From Thermoplasmata archaeon (lineage in GTDB: Archaea; Thermoplasmatota; Thermoplasmata; Lutacidiplasmatales; UBA184), in contig JAKAVQ010000007.1 in assembly GCA_021817245.1 (NCBI GenBank), positions 59,091-123,090 on the forward strand: a DNA stretch of 64,000 nucleotides, in the 5' to 3' direction. Positions 18,580-27,007 of the stretch are shown here, piece by piece. Each line of letters starts with the position of its first letter. Positions within the stretch are counted from its first letter, which is position 1. A program made the translations under genes and the position numbers. The notes under the pieces are model-generated. The model ran no database searches and was not told the DNA's origin. It saw only the letters and a program-made list of their open reading frames with translations.

Positions 18580-19503
18580 ATGTCCTTTCGCCGGGATCGG
18601 CCGCGGACTCAGGAGCCTTCCGGCCCGACGGTCGGTAGCAGTGCGGACGGCCCCGAGCGTATGGCCTCCTCCGTCGGGGCGGGACCCGACCCCGCGACCA
18701 GCGACCTCGGGTCGACCCGCTCGGACCCTGGGGAGACCGACCGGGTCCTTCTCGAGCTCTTCGAGATCGAGTCCGAGCTCACCCGGCGTCGCCCCGTGGC
18801 CCCGGATCCTCCGGCTCCCCTGGTGGTCGCCCCGGATCCGACATGGGCGCCTCCTTCGAGAACGCCGGTCCGATCGCCGATCGCCGACCGCACGGCCTCG
18901 AGCCCCGTCCTCGACCCCTACCTCGACGCGGCCCGTCGCAGGGCGGAGGAGCTCGCGCGGGACTGGAGAGAGGCGGGCTCCCGCCTCGAGCCCCTCTCGG
19001 CGGCGGTCGAGGCGATCCAGCTCCAACTCGAGCGCTCGGCCCATGCGCTGTCCGGCGGGGAGCAGGGGGTTGCAGCCGCCCCGGGGGCGCGGCTCGCGCA
19101 GTGGGCCGAACCGATCGCTCTCCCGGCGTCGCCGGCCGACGGCCGGTACTCGGCGGGGGTGGGATCCCTCGAGGGTCTGCGCGCGGAGACCGTGGTTCCC
19201 GGGCGCGCGGAGGAGGTGCCTCCCGGCCCGTATTGCGACTTCACGCTGGCCCGATACAATCGCTCGATCACCTCCCTCCAGACCCGCCGCCGCAGCATCG
19301 CGGTCGGGACCGTCCTCGCCTCGGCCGCCATCAGCGCGGGGCTCCTCACGCTCACGCTGATCGCCCCGGTCTCGACCCCGGCCTCCTGGGTTTCCGCGCT
19401 GCCGATCGTCTGGATGGTGCCGGTGCCGTTCTTCACCCTCGCCTTCCGCGGGACCTTGCGGATCCTCGGCCAAGGCTCCTTCCTCTTGGGCCGGCCGACG
19501 TGA
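18580..19503 (+). CDS. Membrane protein with disordered N-terminus
   Basis: This 307-residue protein begins at ATG 18580. The first 100 or so residues are Pro/Ser/Asp-rich and probably disordered. A helical segment follows (YLDAARRRAEELARDWREAG to IQLQLERSAHAL), then two transmembrane helices near the C-terminus (GTVLASAAISAGLLTLTLIA and VSALPIVWMVPVPFFTLAF). The stop codon overlaps the GTG start of the glycosyltransferase (GTGA, 19500-19503). The two are therefore almost certainly co-translated, and this protein may be a membrane partner of the transferase. I do not recognise the family. Confidence 0.7.
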   Translation: MSFRRDRPRTQEPSGPTVGSSADGPERMASSVGAGPDPATSDLGSTRSDPGETDRVLLELFEIESELTRRRPVAPDPPAPLVVAPDPTWAPPSRTPVRSPIADRTASSPVLDPYLDAARRRAEELARDWREAGSRLEPLSAAVEAIQLQLERSAHALSGGEQGVAAAPGARLAQWAEPIALPASPADGRYSAGVGSLEGLRAETVVPGRAEEVPPGPYCDFTLARYNRSITSLQTRRRSIAVGTVLASAAISAGLLTLTLIAPVSTPASWVSALPIVWMVPVPFFTLAFRGTLRILGQGSFLLGRPT

Positions 19504-20678
19504 CGCGACCGACCGTTATCTTCCAGATCACGGCGATCGGAAGGAACCCCGAAGCGCTCGAGGAGGCCGCGCGCTCGGTGCTCTACTGGACCGCGCACGC
19601 TTCGTCGCTCGCCTTCGACCCCCTCCTTTGGCTCGTGATCGAGCCGGAGGGGTACGTGCGCGCCCCGTCCCGGTTCGAGCGGCTTCGCGATGCCGGTGCG
19701 GAGGTGATGGTCGTCCCCCCCGCCTACTCGACCGCGCTCGGCACCCGAGGCAAGGCGCGGGCGCTCGAGTACGCCTGCGAAGTGCGGCGGTCGCTCGGGC
19801 TCGTGGGCGACTCGGTCTGGGTGTACCATCAGGACGAAGAGACGTGCGTGGGCGAGGACACCCTCGTCGGCATCTCGGAGTTCGTCGAGGAGGGCCGATA
19901 CCTGGTCGGGGCGGGGATCATCCTGTATCCGATCGATTGGACCGGTAGCCCGAGCCACGTCCAGGAGCTGACGCGGACGTACGACGACCTCCGCGTGCTC
20001 GACTCCATGACGCTGCCCGGAAATCCGACGACCGGTTTTCACGGCTCGCACATCCTCGTACGCGCGGACGTCGAGGACACGGTCGGATGGGACAACCTGG
20101 GCTACTCGCCGGCCGAGGACCTGACCTTCGAGATCCGGGTGCGTTCCTGGTACGGTCCGGTCTTCGGGGTCCTACGGGGCTACGCCTACGAAAAGGGGGC
20201 GTTCGGCCTCAAGGACCAACTGAAGCAGCGCCGCCGCTGGGTCCACGGGATCCTGTTCGCCCTGTTCCACTCCTCCGACCTCCCGGTGGGCCGGCGGCTC
20301 GCGGTCTTCTACTGCGCGCTCTCCTGGTTCTCCGCCCTTCCATCGGTCCTCGTCGTGGCCGCCAGCTTCGAGCTCCATTACGGCGAGATGCTCTTGGCCA
20401 CCGGCGTCTTCACCGGGTTCGTCTGGACTTCGATGGCGACCGGTTACCTCCTCGGTTACCGGCTGCACGCCGAGTACCTCGGGCGGGGTCTCCCTATCCT
20501 CCGTCTCGCCGTGAACGGAGTCGTCGGAGCGATCGTGGACGTCCTCGCCCCGTGGTACGCCCTCGTGACCCGGCCTTCCTCCCGGGACTTCGTGGTGAAG
20601 GACCGGCCCCGGGTCGAGGGTGCCGCGTCGGCACGGCGCCGTCTCCGCGGCGCCTCCGAGCGGCCGAACTACAGGTAG
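19500..20678 (+). CDS. Family 2 membrane glycosyltransferase
   Basis: This 392-residue processive-type glycosyltransferase (GT2 superfamily, similar in layout to egghead/BRE-3-like enzymes) probably transfers sugar from a nucleotide sugar to a lipid or surface glycan at the cytoplasmic face of the membrane. The motifs are HQDEET (His110-Asp112 region, nucleotide-sugar/metal site), GYSPAEDLTFEIRV (catalytic Asp near 207) and the acceptor motif QRRRW (Q243-R246-W247). C-terminal membrane helices follow (RLAVFYCALSWFSALPSVLV and later). GTG 19500 overlaps the stop of the upstream membrane protein. The gene ends convergently, overlapping the next gene by 10 bp. The sugar and the product cannot be inferred. 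Confidence 0.85.
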   Translation: MTRPTVIFQITAIGRNPEALEEAARSVLYWTAHASSLAFDPLLWLVIEPEGYVRAPSRFERLRDAGAEVMVVPPAYSTALGTRGKARALEYACEVRRSLGLVGDSVWVYHQDEETCVGEDTLVGISEFVEEGRYLVGAGIILYPIDWTGSPSHVQELTRTYDDLRVLDSMTLPGNPTTGFHGSHILVRADVEDTVGWDNLGYSPAEDLTFEIRVRSWYGPVFGVLRGYAYEKGAFGLKDQLKQRRRWVHGILFALFHSSDLPVGRRLAVFYCALSWFSALPSVLVVAASFELHYGEMLLATGVFTGFVWTSMATGYLLGYRLHAEYLGRGLPILRLAVNGVVGAIVDVLAPWYALVTRPSSRDFVVKDRPRVEGAASARRRLRGASERPNYR

Positions 20679-21232
20679 AGCTCCGTAGGAGGCGGGGTCG
20701 TCGAGGAGTACGCCGCGGCACGGGCGGACGTGGGAAGGGATCGTTCGACGTAGGCCGCCACGCGCAGGAGCAGGGTCTCGGTCTCCTGGATCGCGTCGCA
20801 GAACCGATTGAACGACGCGGGGTCGTTCTCCGCGATCTGGATCGTCTGGTCGAGCAGGATCCGTTCCACCTCCCCCGCGTCGCGGAACTGCGCGGGCGCG
20901 AGCGCGAAGCCGACCCGGGGGCACGACATCAGGATCTCGCGCAGATCGGAGAGGAACTGTCCCCGCTCCGCTTCCGAGGACCGGGCGAGGCTCGCGCGGG
21001 CCTCCGAGGCGATCTCGTCGACCCCGAGGATCATAAGGCACTTGCCGAGATCGCGGACGAAGATCCGGGCCGAACCGTGGTGCACCTGGACGATCGGTTC
21101 GACCCTCCCGGAGTCGAAGATCCCGGCGCCCCGGGACGTCCGGTCCCCCCGGTGGCGTGCCCACTTCTCGACGAGGAGGAGGGGCCGGGTCATCGGGGGA
21201 CGAATCACGTCGAGGTGGGGGGAACGTGACAT
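20669..21232 (-). CDS. Hypothetical helical protein
   Basis: This 187-residue protein is not recognised. After a short N-terminus (MSRSPHLDVIRPP) comes MTRPLLLVEKWARH and a beta-rich segment (GRVEPIVQVHHGSARIFVRD). A largely helical C-terminal half follows (EARASLARSSEAERGQFLSD, then ILLDQTIQIAENDPASFNRF). There is no membrane helix or metal site. ATG 21232 is preferred, with ATG 21193 as an alternative. The upstream open frame to 21949 is antisense to the radical SAM gene and is not coding. The region between this gene and the radical SAM gene is a divergent promoter area. Confidence 0.65.
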   Translation of the reverse strand: MSRSPHLDVIRPPMTRPLLLVEKWARHRGDRTSRGAGIFDSGRVEPIVQVHHGSARIFVRDLGKCLMILGVDEIASEARASLARSSEAERGQFLSDLREILMSCPRVGFALAPAQFRDAGEVERILLDQTIQIAENDPASFNRFCDAIQETETLLLRVAAYVERSLPTSARAAAYSSTTPPPTELYL

Positions 21233-21406
21233 GGGATCCGGAGGAGGTCCCTCGAGTCTCGGGGGCCATGCTCTTAGGCGAGAGGTCAATCGCGGTTCAC
21301 GACCGCCGATCTCCTGACCGGTCGACCCGGCGGCAGGGGAGGATGGCGCGGCGCGGGGTGCGAACGGGCCGGGGAGCTCGAGTCCACGTGAGCGCGAGTT
21401 GACCCA

Positions 21407-21414
21407 CCTTATTT
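21407..21414 (+). promoter_or_regulatory. TATA-like box of the radical SAM gene
   Basis: The ccttattt sequence is centred 28-29 bp before ATG 21440, which implies leaderless transcription. Confidence 0.6.
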
Positions 21415-21439
21415 GACGTGACCGACCGACCTCGCGGGG

Positions 21440-22591
21440 ATGTCGCTTCGTTGGCTCCCCCCCCCGGGGTCGTCGGCCGTCCCGAGTACTCGGCGCCGGT
21501 ACGCCGGTGCACTCTGGTCGATGGTCCGATCCCGCTTCGCGACCGGGCGTCCGTTCTTCCTCGCGCACGCCGCCACGTTCGGGTGCAATTCGAAGTGTCA
21601 GACCTGCTCGTACTGGAAACTGACGCCGCGCATGAAGGAGGACCTCTCCACGGAGGAGGCGTTCGCGCTGCTCGACGAGGCCTACGCGGCGGGGATGCGG
21701 GGCTACTACCTCTTCGGAGGCGAGCCGCTCGTCCGCAAGGACGTGGGAGAGCTCATCGACTACGCCCAGCGCAAGGGGTTCCTCACCGTCATCAACACGA
21801 ACGGCTCCCTGCTCGGCGCGAAGGCTCCCCGGCTGAAGGGCCTCGACTTCGCGTTCGTCTCGCTCGACTACTTCAACGACTATCACGACGTGATCCGGGG
21901 ACGGCGAGGGTCGTTCCAGGAGGTGGTGCATGGGATCGACCGGCTCCACGAGGAGACCGACGCGAAGGTCGGGCTGGTCACGACGATCAGCCGGCTCAAC
22001 CTGGACGCGATGGAGCCGATGGCGCGGTTCGCGCGGGAGCGGGGCGTGAGCATCTCGTTCAATTCCGTCGAACCGACCCTCGACTTCGGCCTGACCGACA
22101 GCGAGCGCTCGCCGAACTTCTCGTTGGGCCTGTCGCCGGACCAGTTGCGAGAGTTCTACCGGACCCTGCTTCGCCTGAAGCGGGAGGGGTATCCGCTCCT
22201 CGAGACCGAGTACGTCCTCGAGGACTTCGTGGCCGGTCGTCCGTGGAAGTGCGAGTTCCCGAAGATGTTCGTCTACGTCTCACCGGACCGGCAGATCTAC
22301 AGCTGCGACTACCGGTACGGCTACGATCTCCGGCACGGTTCGTTCGAGGAGTACTTCTCGAGCCCTCAGTTCGCGGAGCACGTCCAGCGCTCGGAGAGCT
22401 GCAATCGCTGCGTCCGGACCTGCGTGCGCGGCTACTCCTACGCCTACGAGCTTCGCATCGCCAATCTTCTCCGGCTGCTCGATGATGGTCGGACGCTCTT
22501 CGCTCAGACCCGTCGCGGGGGCTCTCCCGCAGCTCGGGACGTTCGCCTGCCGCCCCCGGCCCGGGAATCCCCCAAGGTTGGGGCCGCCTAG
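21440..22591 (+). CDS. Radical SAM protein with SPASM-like cysteines
   Basis: This 383-residue radical S-adenosylmethionine enzyme carries the 4Fe-4S motif C49-x3-C53-x2-C56 in FGCNSKCQTCSYWK. The usual TIM-barrel follows: YYLFGGEPLVRKDV is the GGE motif that contacts SAM, then NTNGSLL. The C-terminal part has further cysteines (YSCDYRYGYD; SCNRCVRTCVRGY), which suggests an auxiliary iron-sulfur cluster of SPASM or twitch type. The last 30 residues are Pro/Arg-rich. Start ATG 21440 sits behind a TATA-like box. Such proteins include peptide maturases and lipid-modifying enzymes such as the HpnH type. The substrate cannot be told and no precursor peptide gene is evident nearby. Confidence 0.85.
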   Translation: MSLRWLPPPGSSAVPSTRRRYAGALWSMVRSRFATGRPFFLAHAATFGCNSKCQTCSYWKLTPRMKEDLSTEEAFALLDEAYAAGMRGYYLFGGEPLVRKDVGELIDYAQRKGFLTVINTNGSLLGAKAPRLKGLDFAFVSLDYFNDYHDVIRGRRGSFQEVVHGIDRLHEETDAKVGLVTTISRLNLDAMEPMARFARERGVSISFNSVEPTLDFGLTDSERSPNFSLGLSPDQLREFYRTLLRLKREGYPLLETEYVLEDFVAGRPWKCEFPKMFVYVSPDRQIYSCDYRYGYDLRHGSFEEYFSSPQFAEHVQRSESCNRCVRTCVRGYSYAYELRIANLLRLLDDGRTLFAQTRRGGSPAARDVRLPPPARESPKVGAA

Positions 22592-22607
22592 ATTGGGGCG
22601 GCCTAGA
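22578..22607. repeat. Tandem 15-bp duplication at the gene end
   Basis: Two adjacent 15-mers (ttggggccgcctaga and ttggggcggcctaga) differ by one base and straddle the TAG stop of the radical SAM gene. A small slippage duplication is the simplest reading. Confidence 0.6.
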
Positions 22608-22801
22608 GCCGCGTCGGCTCGACGAGTCGGGCCGTCAAGACCCCTCGAGACCCACTTGCGCACGCGCCGTCGATGCGCCTTCCCTTGCACGAGCTGCACG
22701 GACTGGGGGAACGTCGACCGGAGGCGGCGGGTGTCGATCCGACGGTTCAACGACGGGCACCACCGGACCCCCACCGACCCCACGTCTCGGGGGCCCGCGG
22801 G

Positions 22802-23611
22802 CTAGCTCTCGTGCGCGCGGGAGAGGGCGACGGCGGCGTCGGTTGCGACCGCGATCGCATCGTCGTCCCCCCGCGGGACCGGGTCGCCGCGGGGTCCGTC
22901 GGGGTAGATCGCGCAGACGGCGCCGGCGGCGAGACGGTAGACGTTCGCGATCGTGAGGAGCATGCTCGCCTCCATCTCGACGTTTAGGAAACCGAGCTGG
23001 TCCAGCTCGCGCCGCGAAGGGGTCCCCCATGGTCGGGGGATCGGGCGGAAGCCCCGACGTCCTTCGGAGCGGTGGAACGTATCGACGGTCGCGGTGAGAC
23101 CCACGTGGAAGCGGACCTTCGTCGCCCGGGCGGCGTCGATCAATGCGCGAAGCACCCGGGGGTCCGCCACCGCGGGGTACCCCGACGGCGCGTACGCGCG
23201 GCTCGCGGCCTCGAACCGACCGGCGGCGACGGTCAGGACGAGGTCGCCGCCCCGCAGACCCCGCCGTACCGCCCCCGAGCTGCCCACCCGCACCAGGGTC
23301 CGCACACCGATCCGCGCGAGGTCCTCCACGGCGATCGCGATCGAGGGGCCGCCGATGCCGGTGGAGACCACGCCGAGAGGCACTCCGTGGTGGGAGCCCG
23401 AGTAGCTCCGGTACTCCCGCCGGTCCTCGAGCGACCGCGACGCGTCCCAGGAGGCGGCGATCCTGGCCGCGCGGGCGGGGTCCCCCGGGACGAGCACTAC
23501 GGGGGGAAGATCGCCCGGGCGGAGCCCGGTGTGGTACTGCCGCGCGCCTCCGTGGGTGTTCGGCCGGCGACCCTCCCTCGCGGCCACGCGCTCCCCAGAC
23601 GGTGCCCCCAC
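22802..23611 (-). CDS. Nucleoside phosphorylase (uridine/purine phosphorylase family)
   Basis: This 269-residue cytoplasmic enzyme of the PNP/UDP family cleaves nucleosides with phosphate to free base and ribose-1-phosphate. Seen in order are VVLVPGDPARAARIA (phosphate loop), GVVSTGIGGPSIAIAVEDLA, LVRVGSSGAVRRGL, and FLNVEMEASMLLTIA, the EMEA motif that binds ribose. These are most like uridine phosphorylases. The start is uncertain. GTG 23611 is proposed because the protein resembles the family only from about PSGERVAAREG. GTG 23587 is an alternative, and a GTG at 23755 lies too close to a predicted promoter. A TATA-like island (23765-23772) can be read in either direction and would give this gene a long leader. 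Confidence 0.85.
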   Translation of the reverse strand: MGAPSGERVAAREGRRPNTHGGARQYHTGLRPGDLPPVVLVPGDPARAARIAASWDASRSLEDRREYRSYSGSHHGVPLGVVSTGIGGPSIAIAVEDLARIGVRTLVRVGSSGAVRRGLRGGDLVLTVAAGRFEAASRAYAPSGYPAVADPRVLRALIDAARATKVRFHVGLTATVDTFHRSEGRRGFRPIPRPWGTPSRRELDQLGFLNVEMEASMLLTIANVYRLAAGAVCAIYPDGPRGDPVPRGDDDAIAVATDAAVALSRAHES

Positions 23612-23764
23612 TTGAGGGCGCCTGAGCCGATCCGCATTCCGAAACCCCGAGCTCGACCCGGACGGAAGACGAGCGATTGCGGGGGTCCTCGCCGTGGGAA
23701 CGGGGTGTCGGTCGTCGTGCGTCCTCCCCGGAAACGCGTCCGGCGGGTTCGGCACGAGCGCAGG

Positions 23765-23796
23765 TATTTATCCCCATTCGTGCGTATCAAACGCAC
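23765..23796. promoter_or_regulatory. TATA-like box with operator-like inverted repeat
   Basis: A tatttatc island (23765-23772) lies between divergent genes. Just downstream on the plus strand is a perfect 6-bp inverted repeat, GTGCGT-atcaa-ACGCAC (23780-23796). It covers the expected plus-strand start site near 23795. This is a good place for a repressor to act on the SPFH/GTPase operon. Confidence 0.5.
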
Positions 23797-23838
23797 CGTC
23801 CCCCGTGCGCGGGGGTCGGACGAAGGAGGAACGACACG

Positions 23839-24027
23839 ATGACGCGGGGACGAGCGGCAGGGTTGGCCGTCGGTCCCGTCGTTTCCCCCATCGAATTTTT
23901 CGCCGTCGACGCAGCGTTCGTCAGCCCCGCCCGGGTCGTTGGCTGGCCACAGGAGCCGACCGCGGTTGCCACGCGGCGAGCCCCTTCCGGGTACCGGCAG
24001 GGCGGACGATGGGGCTCTACGACCTGA
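23839..24027 (+). CDS. Small leader ORF before the SPFH gene
   Basis: This 62-residue ORF begins at ATG 23839 behind a textbook Shine-Dalgarno sequence (aaggagg, about 8 bases of spacing), which is unusual in a window where most genes look leaderless. The protein (MTRGRAAGLAVGPVVSPIEF...) is moderately hydrophobic in its first half and matches nothing I know. Its end overlaps the start of the SPFH-like gene by 19 bp in another frame. It may be a genuine small component or a leader that couples translation. Its strong ribosome-binding site is the main reason to list it. Confidence 0.5.
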   Translation: MTRGRAAGLAVGPVVSPIEFFAVDAAFVSPARVVGWPQEPTAVATRRAPSGYRQGGRWGSTT

Positions 24028-25010
24028 TCCTACCCGTCATCGAATCGGCGGCCGGTTCCGCGGCGCTCGGTGGGGCTCTCTGGGCGCTCTCGGGCCGTTT
24101 CCATGTCTCGGTCCCGCCGAACCGCGCGCTCGTCCTCTTCGGCAACCATCACTCTTCTTCCGCGCCCGAGGTTCGGGGCCGACCGGGCGACGTGACCGTT
24201 CGCCGGGCCCGGATCGTCGTGGGTGGCCGGGCGCTGGTCGCGCCCTGGAACCGGGCCGTCGGCTATCTCTCTCTCGAACCGGTCGTCGCGGATGTGACCG
24301 TCCGGTCGATGCAGTCGCTCGAGGGGACCCACGCCGCAGGCTGGGAGGTCCGGATCCGAGCCGCTGCCAAGATCCCGACGGAGCCCGGTCTTTTGGTCTC
24401 CGCCGCGGAGAACCTTTTGGGAAAGGACGAGGAGGAGGTGCGGACGATCGTCCGGCAGGCCGTCGAGGCGGCCGTGCCGACCGTCCTCGCCCGGCTCCGC
24501 GCCGGCACGACCGAACCGGATTGGGATCGCCTGGCCGCGGAGGTGCAAGCCTCCGTCGCGTCGGACCTAGTCGGCTGGGGGCTCTCCGTGCGCAGCCTAT
24601 CGGTGACGGAGCTGCACCGCATCGCCCCGCCCGAGCCGCTCGCCCGGCCCCCGGTCACCGCGACGACCGCCGGGGTCACCGCCGAGAGCGCACCCCGGCT
24701 CCCGCGCGAACTTCTCGAGCGTTTCGATTCCCGGCTCTCGACCGCCGAACACCACATCTCCGCCCTCGCGGCGGAAGCGGTACGCGTGCGGCGGGAGAGC
24801 CTCGATCCGGTCTCCGAAGCGACCCGGCCGGCTTCGGTCTTCGACGTCCCGCTCGGCGCGGAGAGCGCAGCGTGGGCCGCCGCGGCGGACGAGGACACCG
24901 GGGTCCTGGACGATTCCACGGGGGGCGGTGACGCGCCCCGGTCCGCGCGCGCGTCGTTCGACGCGCGTTCGCTGACGGGGGCTCGGGGGCTCCGGCCCGC
25001 GGGGGACTGA
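24009..25010 (+). CDS. SPFH/flotillin-like membrane-associated protein
   Basis: This 333-residue protein begins MGLYDLILPVIESAAG with a short hydrophobic N-terminus. A domain with the SPFH (stomatin/prohibitin/flotillin) pattern follows: VPPNRALVLFG, RIVVGGRALVAPWNRAVGYL, a Thr/Gly-rich strand, AENLLGKDEEEVRTIVRQAV and VASDLVGWGLSVRSLSVTEL. SPFH proteins form membrane-bound scaffolds. The C-terminal third has a helical segment (RFDSRLSTAEHHISALAAEA) and an acidic disordered tail. ATG 24009 is selected because the family resemblance begins there; the longer open frame to 23694 covers the promoter region. It is the first large gene of a run with two GTPase genes and a GAP1-like gene. The family is inferred from pattern, not from a search. 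Confidence 0.65.
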   Translation: MGLYDLILPVIESAAGSAALGGALWALSGRFHVSVPPNRALVLFGNHHSSSAPEVRGRPGDVTVRRARIVVGGRALVAPWNRAVGYLSLEPVVADVTVRSMQSLEGTHAAGWEVRIRAAAKIPTEPGLLVSAAENLLGKDEEEVRTIVRQAVEAAVPTVLARLRAGTTEPDWDRLAAEVQASVASDLVGWGLSVRSLSVTELHRIAPPEPLARPPVTATTAGVTAESAPRLPRELLERFDSRLSTAEHHISALAAEAVRVRRESLDPVSEATRPASVFDVPLGAESAAWAAAADEDTGVLDDSTGGGDAPRSARASFDARSLTGARGLRPAGD

Positions 25011-25038
25011 ACGAACCGAAGAGGGAGAAGAGAGAACC

Positions 25039-26058
25039 ATGTGTCCGGCAGCTATCCTAGGGGACCGAGCGTGCGGAAAGACGACCTTCTTGGGACTGCT
25101 CTACGCGGCCCAGGTGAAGTACGGAACGCGAGTCACCGACTCGTTCCGCTTCCACGCTCCGCTGCAGTCCCTGCGGCTGATGAGCCAGGTCTACGAAGGA
25201 ATGAAGGATGCGCGCTTCCCGGGCGCGACCCTCAAGGACGAGATGACCGAGATCGGGTTCGTCTTCGGCTACAGAAAGCCCCTCTCCGGACGCCTTCCCG
25301 CCGCGCTGAAGGACAAGAACTGGGTGAACCCGTTCGCGAAGCTCTCCTTCGCGGCGTTCGACGTCTCGGGCGAGGATGTCCAGGAGTTCATTGAGAGCGG
25401 GGTCGCCGCGAGTCCCATCGTCCAGCAGCTGCTCAAGAGCCACGTCGTTGTCGTGCTCGTCGACTGCAGCAAGATGACGACGGAGATCGACTCGCCGATC
25501 TTCCGTCAGATGCTGAAGTACGACAGTGAGGTCGCCTCGCTCCTCGTCTCCCTGCAGACGTACAAGAAGCAGGAGTTCGCGCGGATGAAGACCCAGGGCC
25601 TCAGCGTCGGGAACCCGGTGATCTACCCGGCGATCGTGCTTTCGAAGTTCGACTCGGTCCGCGACGAGGTCCTCGTGAAGCTGGGGCTCCACCGCGGAGT
25701 GCCCGCGGGCGACCAGAAGCGCCGCCGGAAGGAGTACGCCGAGGCGCTCCTCCGGGTCTTCATGCCGCAGACCCTCTCCCAGATCCGGGGAGGGAAGGTG
25801 GCGGGGGTCAACTTCGACCAGGCCGCCTACTTCTTCAGCTGGGTGAAGACCGAGACCGCGGAAGCCGGCATGCAGCCGGTCGGCGCGCCGCGCATCGTGC
25901 GCAAGGGCTTCTCGGCCGACGGAGGCGCGGAGCCGGACTTTTCCTACGACGACTACGTCGCGTTCATCGAGCACTTCCGCGACGTCGCGAACAAGGTGCC
26001 GGACGAGATCGTCGAGCAGTCGACGCTCCAGGTCCCCCCGGCCACGGCGAGCGCCTGA
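25039..26058 (+). CDS. P-loop GTPase of the DO-GTPase-like type
   Basis: This 339-residue soluble protein opens with a P-loop almost at the N-terminus: GDRACGKTTFL, with Gly8 to Lys14. The segment DARFPGATLKDEM supplies a switch-I-like Thr, FDVSGEDVQEF (Asp108) is the Walker B/G3 equivalent, and VVLVDCSK (Asp142) and VLSKFDS (202-206) take the place of the NKxD base-recognition motif. This arrangement resembles the GTPases paired with GAP1 proteins in predicted NTP-dependent conflict systems. ATG 25039 follows a purine-rich ribosome-binding region (gagggagaagagag). It lies 28 bp after the SPFH gene and 48 bp before the GAP1-like gene on the same strand, so one operon is likely. Nucleotide specificity is not proven. 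Confidence 0.75.
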   Translation: MCPAAILGDRACGKTTFLGLLYAAQVKYGTRVTDSFRFHAPLQSLRLMSQVYEGMKDARFPGATLKDEMTEIGFVFGYRKPLSGRLPAALKDKNWVNPFAKLSFAAFDVSGEDVQEFIESGVAASPIVQQLLKSHVVVVLVDCSKMTTEIDSPIFRQMLKYDSEVASLLVSLQTYKKQEFARMKTQGLSVGNPVIYPAIVLSKFDSVRDEVLVKLGLHRGVPAGDQKRRRKEYAEALLRVFMPQTLSQIRGGKVAGVNFDQAAYFFSWVKTETAEAGMQPVGAPRIVRKGFSADGGAEPDFSYDDYVAFIEHFRDVANKVPDEIVEQSTLQVPPATASA

Positions 26059-26106
26059 TCGCGGCGGACCCGCACGACCGTTCGAAGGGAGAAGGAGGCA
26101 CACCGC

Positions 26107-26922
26107 ATGGAGGACCCCCCGACCACGATCCCGCTCGAGCACTGGATCTACGGGGCCAGCCACGAGAAAGGCTACGGCACGAAAGCGGAATCCCACGGCC
26201 TGAACGGGCCGCTCTACACGCGCTACCTCGAGGGCCGGTTCACGCCGGTCCGCGTCGAGAAGACCGCGAACGGGGGCACCGTCATCGACGCCCGGATGAT
26301 CCATCCGGCGCCGGCGAACGACGAGGTGCTCCTGTCGATCCTGGGCCGCGGCGTAGCGGACGAGTACAACCGGCCGACCATCGCGAACCATACCGTCGTG
26401 ATCCCCGGCTCGGCCTTGCGCTCGGGGGTGGTCACGCTGTTTGACGTCGACGCGGCGGTCCTCGAGTACGACCGTCGGACGCCGAAAGCGAGCGGACGGA
26501 TCGATCCGATCGTCGTGAAGACGCGGCCTCCCGACCATCCCCGGGAAGTCGCCGGGGTCGGCCTCCGGCGGCTCATCACCCGGGCGGCGGTCGATACGCT
26601 CGTGAGCCGGTTCCTGACGGACCAGCAGGGCCGGACCCTCGTGCTCTGCCGCAACAGCACGAACCAGTACCGGAACGAGCTGCTGTACCGGCTCGTCGAG
26701 CTGCTGCAGGCCGGCGGAGAGATCCCCCTCTTCCCCGCGATCAGCGACGCGCCGACCCTGAGCGCGATGAACCACTTCCGACTCGCGATCTCCTCCCGAG
26801 GAGTGCGGGCGGACGGTTCGTGGACGCTGCTCGACGCGAGCATCGACCAGCCGGCGCTACCGCCCGTGCGCGGCAAGAACCCGGTTTACGGTCGCATCGC
26901 GGAGGCCTTCGCCGCGACCTAG
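26107..26922 (+). CDS. GAP1-N-like protein, putative GTPase partner
   Basis: This 271-residue protein starts at ATG 26107 behind a strong ribosome-binding site (gaaggagaaggagg). The N-terminal stretch HWIYGASHEKGYGTKAESHG (residues 12-31) and the later region NRPTIANHTVVIPGSALRSG resemble the N-terminal domain of the GAP1 family. GAP1 proteins were predicted to act as GTPase-activating or regulatory partners of bacterial DO-GTPases. The C-terminal half (LRRLITRAAVDTLVSRFL to LYRLVELLQAGGEIPLFPAI) is alpha/beta and unassigned. It sits directly between an intact GTPase and a degenerate GTPase paralogue, the context expected for such a partner. I base the family on sequence pattern and neighbours only. 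Confidence 0.55.
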   Translation: MEDPPTTIPLEHWIYGASHEKGYGTKAESHGLNGPLYTRYLEGRFTPVRVEKTANGGTVIDARMIHPAPANDEVLLSILGRGVADEYNRPTIANHTVVIPGSALRSGVVTLFDVDAAVLEYDRRTPKASGRIDPIVVKTRPPDHPREVAGVGLRRLITRAAVDTLVSRFLTDQQGRTLVLCRNSTNQYRNELLYRLVELLQAGGEIPLFPAISDAPTLSAMNHFRLAISSRGVRADGSWTLLDASIDQPALPPVRGKNPVYGRIAEAFAAT

Positions 26923-27007
26923 CGGGGAGGGAGTTCGCGAGCGGGCTCGGTCTCGAACGAGGGGGGCGACCCGGACGATCGGCGAAGAGGGGGGCCCCGC
27001 GGGGTCC

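Noticed and set aside
22625..22800. Possible tRNA-like segment with a gttcaac motif between the radical SAM and phosphorylase genes
   Set aside because: No T-stem, acceptor stem or anticodon stem could be paired around it.
22635..23777. 380-codon minus-strand frame over the nucleoside phosphorylase
   Set aside because: Another frame on the same strand encodes the phosphorylase motifs; this one is low-complexity.
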